Below, one piece after another: positions 23,469 through 33,842 of a DNA stretch of 64,000 nt. Positions within the stretch are counted from its first letter, which is position 1. Each line of letters begins with the position of its first letter. The translations under genes and the position numbers were made by a program. The DNA comes from Corylus avellana (Eukaryota; Streptophyta; Magnoliopsida; Fagales; Betulaceae). The stretch lies in contig NC_081542.1 of NCBI RefSeq assembly GCF_901000735.1, forward strand, positions 17,313,093 to 17,377,092. Reading direction: 5' to 3'. The notes under the pieces were generated by a model. It searched no databases. It had not been told where the DNA came from and was given only the letters and a program-made list of their open reading frames with translations.

Positions 23469-25808
23469 AAAAAACACTTATTATGCAGAGAATAGATTTA
23501 TGTTACTGAGCTCTTGCTGACCACTTGCTGTCCAGTTGCTATCATCATATGATTGAGAAAGGGTTGGCGATGGGCCTCCTTCCTTCGCACCCCATGTCAT
23601 CATCTCTGATCATGACGTACGTACTTGACACCTCCACAATTTGGCGGCTACGATTTCAAAAGAAGAGCATTTCATCCTAAACATGAATTTCTGGCTCCGT
23701 GTTTTCTTGGGCTTTTTCTGTGTCTCTTCTTAATTAGCATCTTTGACCTTTTTGTGATAAGACTTAAGAGGCTTCTCTCACCATTTCTTGGGCCTTTAAA
23801 ACCTGTTGTATTGGGCTTCATTAGGCCCATTTACCCCACTAGAGATGGAAGAATCAATGATGCGTGAGTGAGTGGACGTTGTTGTCCTTATCTTTTCTTT
23901 CATATTTGCTTTTCATTCCGGACGTTGGTGGGACTCTTTTCGTACACCATCGTCCTACGATATACTTTCCACCGGAAAAAGAGGCATAATTAATTATTTT
24001 TATTTGCTTGAATTCTAGCATTACTCCTGCTGCAGGAAAGAGTCTTTCATCAAAGCATTAGCAGCAGTTCACCAGCTTAATTATTTAGGTGCTGAGAATA
24101 ATTAACATTTTATATTTATATGCTTTTCTATTTATTTTTATTTTTATTTTTATTTTTATTTTTTGGGTTGTTCGATATTGAAACGAGTTTCTGTGCGTCT
24201 GTTTCTTGGTCACAATTAGTATGATGGGGCCCGTGAGACCACAAGATAGACATCTCTCCGGCCGGGCTTCTCATGTTGATTTTTCATCGAACGTCTAACA
24301 AAAGGACTCGCTTTAATCTCCAATCAACTTTGCGCCCACCACACACACACACTCCGATCTGTAAAGAGCAATACTTTTTCTGTTTTTTTATTCTCTTTTC
24401 TTTAATACTTTGTTTTCCCAGATGGAAAACGAGCATTTTCTCGCCTCCCAAACACGGCCCCAACTCCAACCAATCATCGAACGTCATGATTGTTCCTCAT
24501 CCTTCAGAGTCCCGCAGTCCCAAGACCCACAATCCTCCTCATCATCATCATCCCAACTCGGAGCCCCGAGTACCCGCATGAAGAAACCGGGTGGTCTGCA
24601 CCGGTGCAAGACAGCTCCAGCCATGACCGTCATGCGAGAGCTCAAAACAGAGACACCCCAGATTCCGAAGCCACAGTCCGAGTCGAGCTCCATCATCAGG
24701 CAAGCTATTTTCTTGCTTTTGATATATCTCTCTTTTGGAGTTTTGATATACTCTTCCAACACTGAACACTTCTCGGGTGTAGAAACCCACCCGGTTGTCG
24801 ACGCGCTTTATTTTTGTGTAGTCACGATGTGTACCATTGGTTATGGCGACATAGCTCCGCTAACACCAGCTACAAAACTCTTTGCTTGTGCGTTTGTGTT
24901 GGTGGGTTTTGGTTTCATAGATATTTTGCTTAGTGGGGTTGTGAATTATGTGCTAGATTTGCAAGAGAACATGATCTTGGCTGGGATTCACATGGGTAGA
25001 AGAAGATCCCATCAGGGCTTTTCTGCTAGGGACTATATTGTTGATGTAGCAAAGGGTAGGATGAGAATTAGGCTCAAGGTTTGTTTGGCTCTTGGTGTGG
25101 TGGTGTTGTGTATTGGGATGGGAGCATTCGTGTTGTATTTTGTGGAGGATTTGGATTGGATTGATTCGGTTTATTTGTCGGTTATGTCTATTACGACAGT
25201 TGGGTATGGCGATAGGGCCTTCAAGACGCTTCAGGGGCGGTTGTTCGCCTCCGTTTGGCTTCTGTTTTCGACGTTGATGGCGGCGCGGGCGTTTCTGTAT
25301 TTGGCGGAGGCGAGAATTGATAAGAGGCACAGGAGAATTGCCAACTGGGTGCTTCAAAGGGATATAACAGTTGGGGATTTGCTTGCGGCCGACATCAATA
25401 ACACTGGTTTCATCAGGTGAGATCATTGAAAGCTTTCTTTCTGCTTGTTTACATAGGCATTTCAGTTGTATTCTGCTGCTTGATGTTCTTGTTCTTTTTG
25501 TAGAAGAAACCAAGCTTGAATATTTTCCTTAATCCTTGTTTCAGTAAATCAGAGTACATAATTTACAAGCTCAAAGAGATGGGAAAGATAGGGGAGAAAG
25601 ATATATTGCAGATCTGCAATCATTTCAGTAAGCTTGATCCCAACAACTCTGGGAAGATTACGCTGCCTTATCTTTTGGAGAATCACTTGTGACGGTGAGA
25701 AAGTGATTGCTGCTTGTTTCTATTCTTTTTCTCATTCTAGGAGAAGAGGTGAAATTGCGGGAGGGAGGCCTGAGTATTTCCTCCTTTCCTCCCACTTCAT
25801 GTACTGTA
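23469..25808 (+). repeat. Palindrome outer arm, left copy (contains TPK gene)
   Basis: Inverted copy of 48568-50842. Homology begins exactly where the long-arm element ends (CATTACTC/AAAAAACAC) and, on the inner side, the partner copy stops at the N gap. Visible differences are a longer TTTTTA run in this copy (24125-24165), single-base changes and two amino-acid differences in TPK. Confidence 0.9.
24422..25692 (+). CDS. Two-pore potassium channel (TPK/KCO family), copy 1
   Basis: Two exons, 24422-25416 and 25545-25692, encode 380 residues; the 128-bp intron is GT-AG. Two pore modules are present: TM near 93-111, filter TIGYGD 138-143, TM near 152-178; then TM near 218-241, filter TVGYGD 259-264, TM near 273-294. 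Both filters are intact, as in K+-selective tonoplast or plastid TPK channels. Residues 61-66 (RCKTAP) resemble the 14-3-3 site of this family. The C terminus has an EF-hand loop DINNTGFISKSE (324-335) that spans the exon junction, with D/N/T/G/I/E at the Ca2+-binding positions, and a second weaker loop DPNNSGKITLPY lacking the final acid. The start was taken at MENEH because the upstream in-frame codons lack ATG. A near-identical inverted copy lies at 48683-49953. Confidence 0.93.
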
Positions 25809-26977
25809 TATTGCCCTGCCTCGCAAAGATGGTAGTGGATTGATATTAGGTCAAACAAACTTTTGCATAAAGGAATGTACGTTTGTAAAGTGTATAAATC
25901 TTGTCAGATTTTTTTCCCCTCTTCTCTTCTCTTCTCTTCTTCTTTTGATTCTGTGGAGGTTTCAAATCAGGAAGGAGCAATGTTAAACGGAAGACAATGG
26001 GATAAGTTCCCCTTCTATGGTAGGTTCTCTTACAGCCATTTACTTGAGAGAGAGAGGGTTAGAGAGAGAGAGAGTCTATGGTGGTTGTCCCTAGCCATTT
26101 ACATATGACACTAATGATTCAAAAGTTCAACAGGGGATTTAAAACATTATGAGATGGATTTACTTTTAACTCTGTTTTCTTCTTCTTTATGTCGGTTTAA
26201 ATGAGTTTGAGTGAGCTCCTTTTCTGAGTAATGATATAAGGAAGACTAGAGTCTTTTCAAATGTGACGTAACTTTTAAAATCATTATTGAATTTGAAATA
26301 ATCATTATTGAATTTTGATTTATTGGTGATTTTAAATGTTACGTTACATTTGTGAAGACTATAAAAATTTTAGTTCTCCTTATATCATTACTCTCCTTCT
26401 GCTAGTGTTTTAGTTTATAAATGGATAGGAGTAATAGCTTTTGATAACTTTAGATTTTATGAACAGATTCCATGATATGATGCTACTGATCCCATGATTG
26501 TAGCAGTACATCATCGATAGCAGGGGGGGATAGAATAAATGCTGATATTCTTCTCACTTGGAGAGCATTTCCCCATGAAATTTCTTTGAGAACACACAGA
26601 AACTCCTTCAACGACTTGCTGCATTAATCAATTAAAATTGCCCCTAAAATGAAAATTTCGATTATGCAGATTGCACTCAGACATTGGTTCACCACTTCAC
26701 CTCACCTATTGAACTCTAAATCCGGAAGCTTCCCCATATGATATGACCCCAAGTTATGTGAGTTTTGTCTCTTAGCAGCTAGGAAATGAATAAAGCAGTG
26801 TTCATAAAAATCCCACATTCCATCCGATGATCTCTTCCAAAAAGGCAATGCCAATTGCCCAACACGACCTAAAGAATGAACAAAAAACTCCCTCCCTAGA
26901 ACATTAAACGAACAGAATTCAAGGCTAAAACTAAAGAAGCAAATTACTCCTGCAGATAAAACCGACAAACTCGATCA
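25809..26977. other. TPK 3' flank and 3' flank of the SLP pseudogene
   Basis: Contains a CTTCT/TTCTC tract (25917-25945), a GA microsatellite (26048-26075), a palindromic MITE (26226-26393) and, next to 26978, the 3' continuation of the minus-strand SLP pseudogene. The minus frame 26702-26968 is most likely former 3' UTR. This stretch has no counterpart in the right palindrome arm, which has an N gap at that point. Confidence 0.55.
26226..26393. mobile_element. Palindromic MITE, GAGTAATGAT ends (168 bp)
   Basis: The left end GAGTAATGATATAAGGA is mirrored by TCCTTATATCATTACTC at the right. Long imperfect inverted arms continue inward through AATGTGACGTAAC / GTTACGTTACATTT. Flanks TCCTTTTCT and TCCTTCTGC resemble a decayed 9-bp duplication, suggesting a Mutator-type MITE. 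Confidence 0.75.
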
Positions 26978-27752
26978 ACTAGTGATGCAGCCCGACTTGG
27001 TGGGTTGCAGCGAAAAACAACAATAAAAGAACGGATAAACAATTCTAGATTTAGATTCTATCAAAGACCTAAGAATTTTTCTAAAAACAATAAATTATAT
27101 TTAAAGTTTAAAGAAAAAAGAGGAATAAATTTAACTTTAAATAATTCTCATTAATAAAAATCAATAATCAACATAAATTCTCTTTTTTGGAGGCTATAAG
27201 TATGTATTTATAGCTCCAAAACCCTAAACCTAATAAAATTCGAAATAAAGACTCCCAAAACCCTAAACCTAATAAAACATGAAATAAAGGCGGTTTAAAT
27301 AAAATAAAGCTACGGCGCCCGTCCGGATGAGACATATGGCCATCCGAACAGCCACGATACTTCAACGACAAAAACATGAAATAACATATGGGTTCAGACT
27401 ACACTCCGATCTACATCATTTTTCTCAGTTTGGAGAGAATTCGTCCTTGAATTCAGCCGGTTCTTCCCACGGTCCTTCGGGTGCCCTATCAACTCGTTTC
27501 ATTCGCCCTTCCTCAAGATCAAGGCACGGCAACGCCCCACAATACACGTGATGTCCCTAATCATCTAGAGACAATGATGATAATCTTGAATGCCCCACGC
27601 ATCACTTTGCCAAACGTCAAGCATGTCGTGCTCTTCTCGTCTCTTCCCCGCCATACCGATCTCATCACAAATTTTGTTAGAAGAATTTGACAAAATAGCA
27701 TCTACCTCGATGAAATCAACATAGTTAATTGGCGCTACACTCAAATCAAAGG

Positions 27753-28629
27753 TGAAAATTCTAAAACGACTCCAAACGACACCTATTCAAATGTCTAGGT
27801 GATTCACAAATATTAAGCGGAATAAGATCTGACCTAACAATCAATAATCAACCAAATACAGATATGTAATGAAAATCAAGAACACAGATATTTGGTTACG
27901 AAGAGGAAACCATTTAGAGAACTCTCTAAATGTAAAACCTCTCCGGGGCAGCCAAACCCAGGAAATCAATCCACTATAAGAAGAATAAGGAATACAAGAA
28001 GAATTACAAAACCTTTGCAATTTACTCTTCCTTGTACACGACAAGCGACCCACTTGACTTCTACCGCAGTAGCCCTTTCCAGAACATCTGGCACAATTCT
28101 TCTATAAGATTTCCTTTCACCGGAACTCCGATTGGCTTCACGTATTTAATCCCTTCTCAAATAAGCTAGAACAATATCTCTCTCTAAGCTCTCTGATTTT
28201 GCTCTAAAATACGTACATGTAAATGTAGCAAAATCGTGTTTAAATAGAAAATAACCCTAATAAGTCAGCCAGGTCCGGACCCTGCAGATCTGAGGTCCGG
28301 ACAGGCCTCATAAAATGCACTTTCGGGAACTGGGGTCCGGACCCGGGGAATTGAGGTCCGGACCCTGCTTGAAAAATCAAGTTTCTGGAAATGGGGTCCG
28401 GACCCGGCTTCTGGAGGTCCGGACCCGGACTGTCCAGTCTTCATCAACAACTCCGATCGATGGGCGTTTGTGGTCCGATTGAGCTGAAATTTTGCAGGGA
28501 CGTTCATAACACATGAATCTACATTATGAACGGTCGCGATTGGATTCTGAGCATTCTATATCAGTGTTTGAGCCGTGAACAGTAACATCTACATTTTGGC
28601 ACTGAATTAAGCCAACACAAGAACTAACA
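27753..28629 (-). repeat. 3' LTR of the gag-only Copia element
   Basis: 877 bp, near-identical to 31882-32760. It contains six copies of GGTCCGGAC, four of them inside the perfect palindrome GGTCCGGACC, within about 165 bp (28274-28430). Confidence 0.93.
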
Positions 28630-29973
28630 AACTCCCCCTTTGGCAATTCAGTGACAAAACCAAAATGTCGAGCCAATCCCATCATCTCCCCATATTTACT
28701 CCCCCTTTTTGTCACAGAATGACAAAAGGTCTTCATGTTTCCTGAAACACTTCACAAAATACATCAAGGCATATGTGGAACAAGAAGACATAAATAAAAC
28801 TCATGAAAAAAAAATGATGCGTGATTATAAAGAAACATCAGCAAAACTCCCCCTCAATGTATGACTCAATTAACAACAGGAAACTGGAAATGCAAAGCAT
28901 GTTTCTCCCCCTTTAAAAGTTAAATGAACACACATGATAACACATCAATGACTCATGTATTGCATAATGAATATCCAAAAGCTTTCCTTTTTTTTTCTTT
29001 TTTTTTCTTTTTTTTTTTTTTAAAAAAAAAACAAAACACCAAAGAAAACTTGTATAGATAAGCAATAGATCATGCATGCTCGTATGAATATCTGAACAAT
29101 TCGGAGTGATCAACAAGCTACACTTACACCGTAAATGTACCATATGCATGACACAACCTTGGTCTGTGAATGCAGTCAAGTAGGCAATAATCAGAAATCT
29201 CATGTGATGGTGTAGTGTGTGAGTACTCCCATTAACTAAGATTTCATCAATGAAAGGTAAATCTAGGCAGACATTTTGTAAAGGAAGACCAGCAGTCTGA
29301 TTCAAACCACAGTAAAACCTTATAATGTTAGGACCTAGATTCCCTCATCCGATACACTCCCCCTGAGACTGATCATTTTCTTTTACCATGTCCTTTAGTA
29401 ATCATCTATTTCCGCAATGATTTGATCACTGATTCTTTCTTTAGGGACAGACAGAAGCAAAATGAAATCATCTGAGCTTATTTTATGCCCTTTTTTTTTT
29501 TTTTTTTTTTTTGGAAAATGGTGGAATTTTTTGGAGCTAGGTTCAACTAACGAGTTGGTCAAGTGGCAAGATTCTACACTGCCTATCTTCCAAACAAAAT
29601 GTTTTCTCCAAATTTCCAAACATATAACAAAAATCTAAACCTAATGGGGGCAAAAAGTGCACAATTTCGAACATGAGAAAAACTGACTCTTACTCCTTTA
29701 ACAGTCTTTAGAAAAACAAGGTATATCAGAAACATATGGAGCAATAGATGTAAATTGCAGAAATATTGACCCCACTCATATGTAAAATATTCATTTGAGC
29801 ACAAGACATGAGAAACTGAGTATCTAACAATTAAAACAATCTAAAAGAATAAAAAATAATCAAAGAAAATAAAAACAAAGCAAACAAAAATTAAGAAAAA
29901 AAATGCCCTAGAACAGCTATAAACAAATATCAATATGCTCAATTTCTAGGCATGGTCTATGTGCCCACCTAAT
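28630..29973. other. Non-coding 3' interior of the gag-only Copia element
   Basis: Holds CTCCCCCT polypurine-like tracts (28630-28641, 28696-28705, 28847-28854, 28905-28912, 29354-29364) and T-rich runs (28985-29020, 29490-29512). Repeated polypurine-like tracts are common in Copia 3' regions. No pol domain was read in any minus frame. Confidence 0.7.
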
Positions 29974-31812
29974 CTAGGTGAGTCCATTACCACTCCCCCT
30001 CAATGGGTGAATGGTGTTAATCTTCTTGACCCAAACTTTCTTCACATCAGGGACAACTGTGTGACTCTTATCCAAGACATCTAACCGTGTTACTACGTCT
30101 CTCATCATGTTGAATAATTTCTCATAACTATTTCTAGAATGAAAATATTCTCTTTTAGGCTCATGACTGTTAAGCTGAAAACACTTAGGACGAATATGTC
30201 CAATCTTACCACAGTTATGACACGTAGGAATAAACCTTTGAGAAGGTTGGTTCCTTAACATGTGCATACTTCTCGACTTAGAACTAGACATATAGGAATC
30301 AGTTAGAGTTCCCTTACCTTTTCCACCTTTGGAAATTTGAGGAGAAATTACCTTCTTTTCAGCCAAGCTATCTTCTTTGTTCACTGGTTTCACAAAAATC
30401 ATCTTTGAAGAAGAAGCAACATTAGTAGATAAAATAGCAGATTTATCAAAACCCAATCCAGTTCTATCAAACGAATGTTTCTGATTATGTAGCATTTGAT
30501 TTAGCTTTTCACTAGAGAATTTTGTTAAATGATTCTTTGATTCATTCAGTTCATTCTCTAAGGATTTCACTTTGGCAATTAGCATTTGATTTTCAGACAT
30601 CAAAGTATTATGAGTAGCAAGAGAATCAGTTAAGGTGACAGAAAGTTGATCATTTTCAAGATTAACCTCATTGAGTTTCTTCAATTGCTGCTTATTCAGC
30701 TTTTTCAGTTTAGTGTATTCCACAAAGAGATTATTATAAGCATTTTGCAAATCATCTTCTTCTTCCGAATCATTATCGGACACACCTTGTTTGTCTTGAG
30801 AATTACACTCACTATTCTCATGCTCACTCTCATAACTAACTCCAAATGCTAAGTAATTAACTCCTTGTTCAGCATCGTCCTTGTCTGACTCATCACTTTG
30901 AGTCACATTAAATGCCTTGCCATTTGACTTTCTCAAGTTAGCACAGTCAACACGAATGTGTCCATGTCCTCCACATTCGTGACACTTGATACCTTTAGGT
31001 GACTTTCCTTTCTCAACATTCTCATTTCTAGATTTCTCAGAAAATTGTGAATTGCTATTTCTAAGATTTCCTTTCTTGGCTCTAAAGAATTTCCTAAACT
31101 TCTTAGCAAACATAGCAATTTCTTCCTCATTTCCAGAATCCTCATCAGATGAACCACAAGAGTCAACCTTAACATTTTTTGCCTTAAGAGCAATATTTTT
31201 GGTGTTCTTGTGTTTAGGAAGAATTAGCTCAAAGGTCTGAAGGGAACCTACAAGTTCTTCTACTCTCATAGTATCTAAGTCCTTGCTCTGTTGTATAGCA
31301 GCAATTTGGGGAATAAACCTCTCAGGCAAAGATCTTAAGATTTTTTTCACCACTTTAGCATCATCCATTTTCTTTCCCAAATTAATGGTAGAGTTTCTAA
31401 TGACACTAAGCTTTGAATAGAATTCATCAAAAGTTTCATCTTCCTGCATTCTAATCTCCTCAAACTGAGAAACCAACATTTGAATTTTTGAAGTTCTAAC
31501 AACCTTAGTTCCTTCATGTGTGATTTCTAAAGTTTCCCAGGCTTCCTTAGCTATTTCACATCTAGAAATTCTAGAAAATTCCTCATTTGAAACAGAGATG
31601 TAAATAGCATTTATAGCTTTGTCATTCGCAGTAGCATTATTCTTTTCCTCCGTTGTCCATTCAGCAATTGCTTTGTCTGGACGTGTCCATCCAGATTCAA
31701 CAATATGCCAAACATTAATGGATTTAAAATAAGCTCTCATACGAATTTTCCAAAGCGTATAATTTGTTCCGTCAAAGACGGGAAGAGAATTAGGAGCAAC
31801 AGTATGAGACAT
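29974..31812 (-). CDS. Copia Gag polyprotein (UBN2-type, two zinc knuckles), 612 aa
   Basis: One uninterrupted frame. Residues 1-200 are the DUF4219/UBN2 capsid-like region of Copia Gag, starting near LPVFDGTNYTLWKIRMRAYF and including VLRSLPERF-like KKILRSLPERF. Zinc knuckle 1 is CHECGGHGHIRVDC (277-290) and knuckle 2 CHNCGKIGHIRPKC (531-544), both CX2CX4HX4C. Between them lie an acidic serine-rich linker (about 305-355) and a leucine/asparagine-rich coiled coil (about 355-435). The protein ends HPLRGSGNGLT-stop, where autonomous relatives would run into the protease. It should form the virus-like particle shell and bind RNA; reverse transcription would need pol from a related element. It is easily misannotated as a host UBN2 protein. 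Confidence 0.92.
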   Translation of the reverse strand: MSHTVAPNSLPVFDGTNYTLWKIRMRAYFKSINVWHIVESGWTRPDKAIAEWTTEEKNNATANDKAINAIYISVSNEEFSRISRCEIAKEAWETLEITHEGTKVVRTSKIQMLVSQFEEIRMQEDETFDEFYSKLSVIRNSTINLGKKMDDAKVVKKILRSLPERFIPQIAAIQQSKDLDTMRVEELVGSLQTFELILPKHKNTKNIALKAKNVKVDSCGSSDEDSGNEEEIAMFAKKFRKFFRAKKGNLRNSNSQFSEKSRNENVEKGKSPKGIKCHECGGHGHIRVDCANLRKSNGKAFNVTQSDESDKDDAEQGVNYLAFGVSYESEHENSECNSQDKQGVSDNDSEEEDDLQNAYNNLFVEYTKLKKLNKQQLKKLNEVNLENDQLSVTLTDSLATHNTLMSENQMLIAKVKSLENELNESKNHLTKFSSEKLNQMLHNQKHSFDRTGLGFDKSAILSTNVASSSKMIFVKPVNKEDSLAEKKVISPQISKGGKGKGTLTDSYMSSSKSRSMHMLRNQPSQRFIPTCHNCGKIGHIRPKCFQLNSHEPKREYFHSRNSYEKLFNMMRDVVTRLDVLDKSHTVVPDVKKVWVKKINTIHPLRGSGNGLT

Positions 31813-31881
31813 TTGATATGGAGTCTCGGATCACACTCAGGAAATAAATCCTTCACAGAGTGAACCCGCTCTGATACCAAT

Positions 31882-32760
31882 TGAAAATTCTAAAACGACT
31901 CCAAACGACACCTATTCAAATGTCTAGGTGATTCACAAATATTAAGCGGAATAAGATCTGACCTAACAATCAATAATCAACCAAATACAGATATGTAATG
32001 AAAATCAAGAACACAGATATTTGGTTACGAAGAGGAAACCATTTAGAGAACTCTCTAAATGTAAAACCTCTCCGGGGCAGCCAAACCCAGGAAATCAATC
32101 CACTATAAGAAGAATAAGGAATACAAGAAGAATTACAAAACCTTTGCAATTTACTCTTCCTTGTACACGACAAGCGACCCACTTGACTTCTACCGCAGTA
32201 GCCCTTTCCAGAACATCTGGCACAATTCTTCTATAAGATTTCCTTTCACCGGAACTCCGATTGGCTTCACGTATTTAATCCCTTCTCAAATAATCTAGAA
32301 CAATATCTCTCTCTAAGCTCTCTGATTTTGCTCTCCAAAAATACGTACATCTAAATGTAGCAAAATCGTGTTTAAATAGAAAATAAGCCTAATAAGTCAA
32401 CCAGGTCCGGACCCTGCAGATCTGAGGTCCGGACATGCCTCATAAAATGCACTTTCGGGAACTGGGGTCCGGACCCGGGGAATTGAGGTCCGGACCCTGC
32501 TTGAAAATCAAGTTTCTGGAAATGGGGTCCGGACCCGGCTTCTGGAGGTCCGGACCCGGACTGTCCAGTCTTCATCAACAACTCCGATCGATGGGCGTTT
32601 GTGGTCCGATTGAGCTGAAATTTTGCAGGGACGTTCATAACACATGAATCTACATTATGAACGGTCGCGATTGGATTCTGAGCATTCTATATCAGTGTTT
32701 GAGCCGTGAACAGTAACATCTACATTTTGGCACTGAATTAAGCCAACACAAGAACTAACA
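31882..32760 (-). repeat. 5' LTR of the gag-only Copia element
   Basis: 879 bp partner of 27753-28629. By eye it differs at only a handful of positions plus short indels (for example CTCCAAAAATACG versus CTAAAATACG). It carries the same GGTCCGGACC cluster (32403-32559) and is followed on the minus strand by the primer-binding site. Confidence 0.93.
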
Positions 32761-33842
32761 AAAGGCTTTATCTTTGGGGCTCTTATCAAGCACATGGTGT
32801 GTATCCAAGATATTTACCTTTTCTAACGACTCCTCTTCATCGGGGTAGATGTCATAGATTGATGGAGAGGCCCAATTTACAAAGCAATATTCTTCAATAA
32901 AGCATCTTCCTCCTCCACGACCAATTGACTCCTAATCTCTGCCACCTCTATAGGAACCTTTTTTTTGTCGATTTTTTCTATTTTTTCTATCACAAGGAAC
33001 TCTTTGGGATGCAAGCAATCTTGGAATTCCGGTATATCGAGTTTGAACCTACTCACCTGCCAATTCGCATGAGCTTGTGCAAGGTGCTGACGTCCTTGCG
33101 TTCGGCGCTCCGCAAACAGGTTTCTAGATCCATTCTCATTATGACCACCCATGTTGGATATTTGGGTAGTGGGGTCTTCAATTTGGTCCCTCATAGCCTT
33201 GAATTGATCCTCCATGTGTTGCCAACGTTTAGCATTAAATTTGCCTTCCCCCTCTGTGAATCGCGGTCTTGGTTGGCGACAACAACCGTTCGGCCCACCA
33301 CCCATGTGCCGCAAACGAATCACCAGTTGCTCCTTACGTGCTGTCTTCGTGCGCACGTGCACCACGTTCATGTCTGCACAACGGTTGCTCCTCCCTATTC
33401 TTGAAAAGTAATTGAGCTTTGTTACCAACTGATGCAGCCCGACTTGGTAGATTGTAGCGAAAAACAACAATAAAAGAACGGATAAACAATTATAGATCTA
33501 GATACTATCAAAGACCTAAGAATTCTTGTAAAAACAATAGATTATATCTAAAGTTTAAAGGAAAAAAATGAATAAACTTAACTCTGAGTAATTCTCATTA
33601 ATAAAAATCAATAATCAACATAAATTCTCTTTTCTGGACGCTATAAGTATGTATTTATGTAACAAAACCCTAAACCTAATAAAATACGAAATAAAGACTC
33701 CCAAAACCCTAAACCTAATAAAACATGAAATAAAGGCGGTTTAAATAAAATAAAGCTATGGCACCCGTTTGGACCCACGACACTTAAACGACAAAAACAT
33801 GAAATAACATATGGGTTCGGACTACACTTCAATCTACATCAA

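Larger units (their letters stand above)
27748..32765 (-). mobile_element. Gag-only Copia element (TR-GAG type), complete with TSD
   Basis: A 5,008-bp element (27753-32760) is flanked by the perfect TSD AAAGG (27748-27752, 32761-32765). LTRs are 27753-28629 (877 bp) and 31882-32760 (879 bp) and nearly identical, so insertion is recent. The primer-binding site TGGTATCAGAGC lies at 31868-31879 (minus), and the polypurine tract AAAGGGGGAGTT abuts the 3' LTR at 28630-28641. The interior encodes only gag; no protease, integrase, reverse transcriptase or RNase H is present in the 1.3 kb between gag and the polypurine tract. It fits the non-autonomous class named TR-GAG. Confidence 0.93.

Noticed and set aside
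24484..25513. Minus-strand frames over the TPK exons
   Set aside because: Shadows of a spliced, motif-complete channel gene; no domains and low-complexity composition.
26702..26968. 88-codon minus frame as a gene
   Set aside because: It directly continues the SLP pseudogene past its stop and is best read as former 3' UTR.
29974..31812. Host UBN2/zinc-knuckle gene
   Set aside because: It lies between two near-identical LTRs with primer site and polypurine tract; it is retrotransposon gag.
32925..33404. Plus-strand 159-codon frame
   Set aside because: Antisense to the Gypsy gag piece, which explains its openness.
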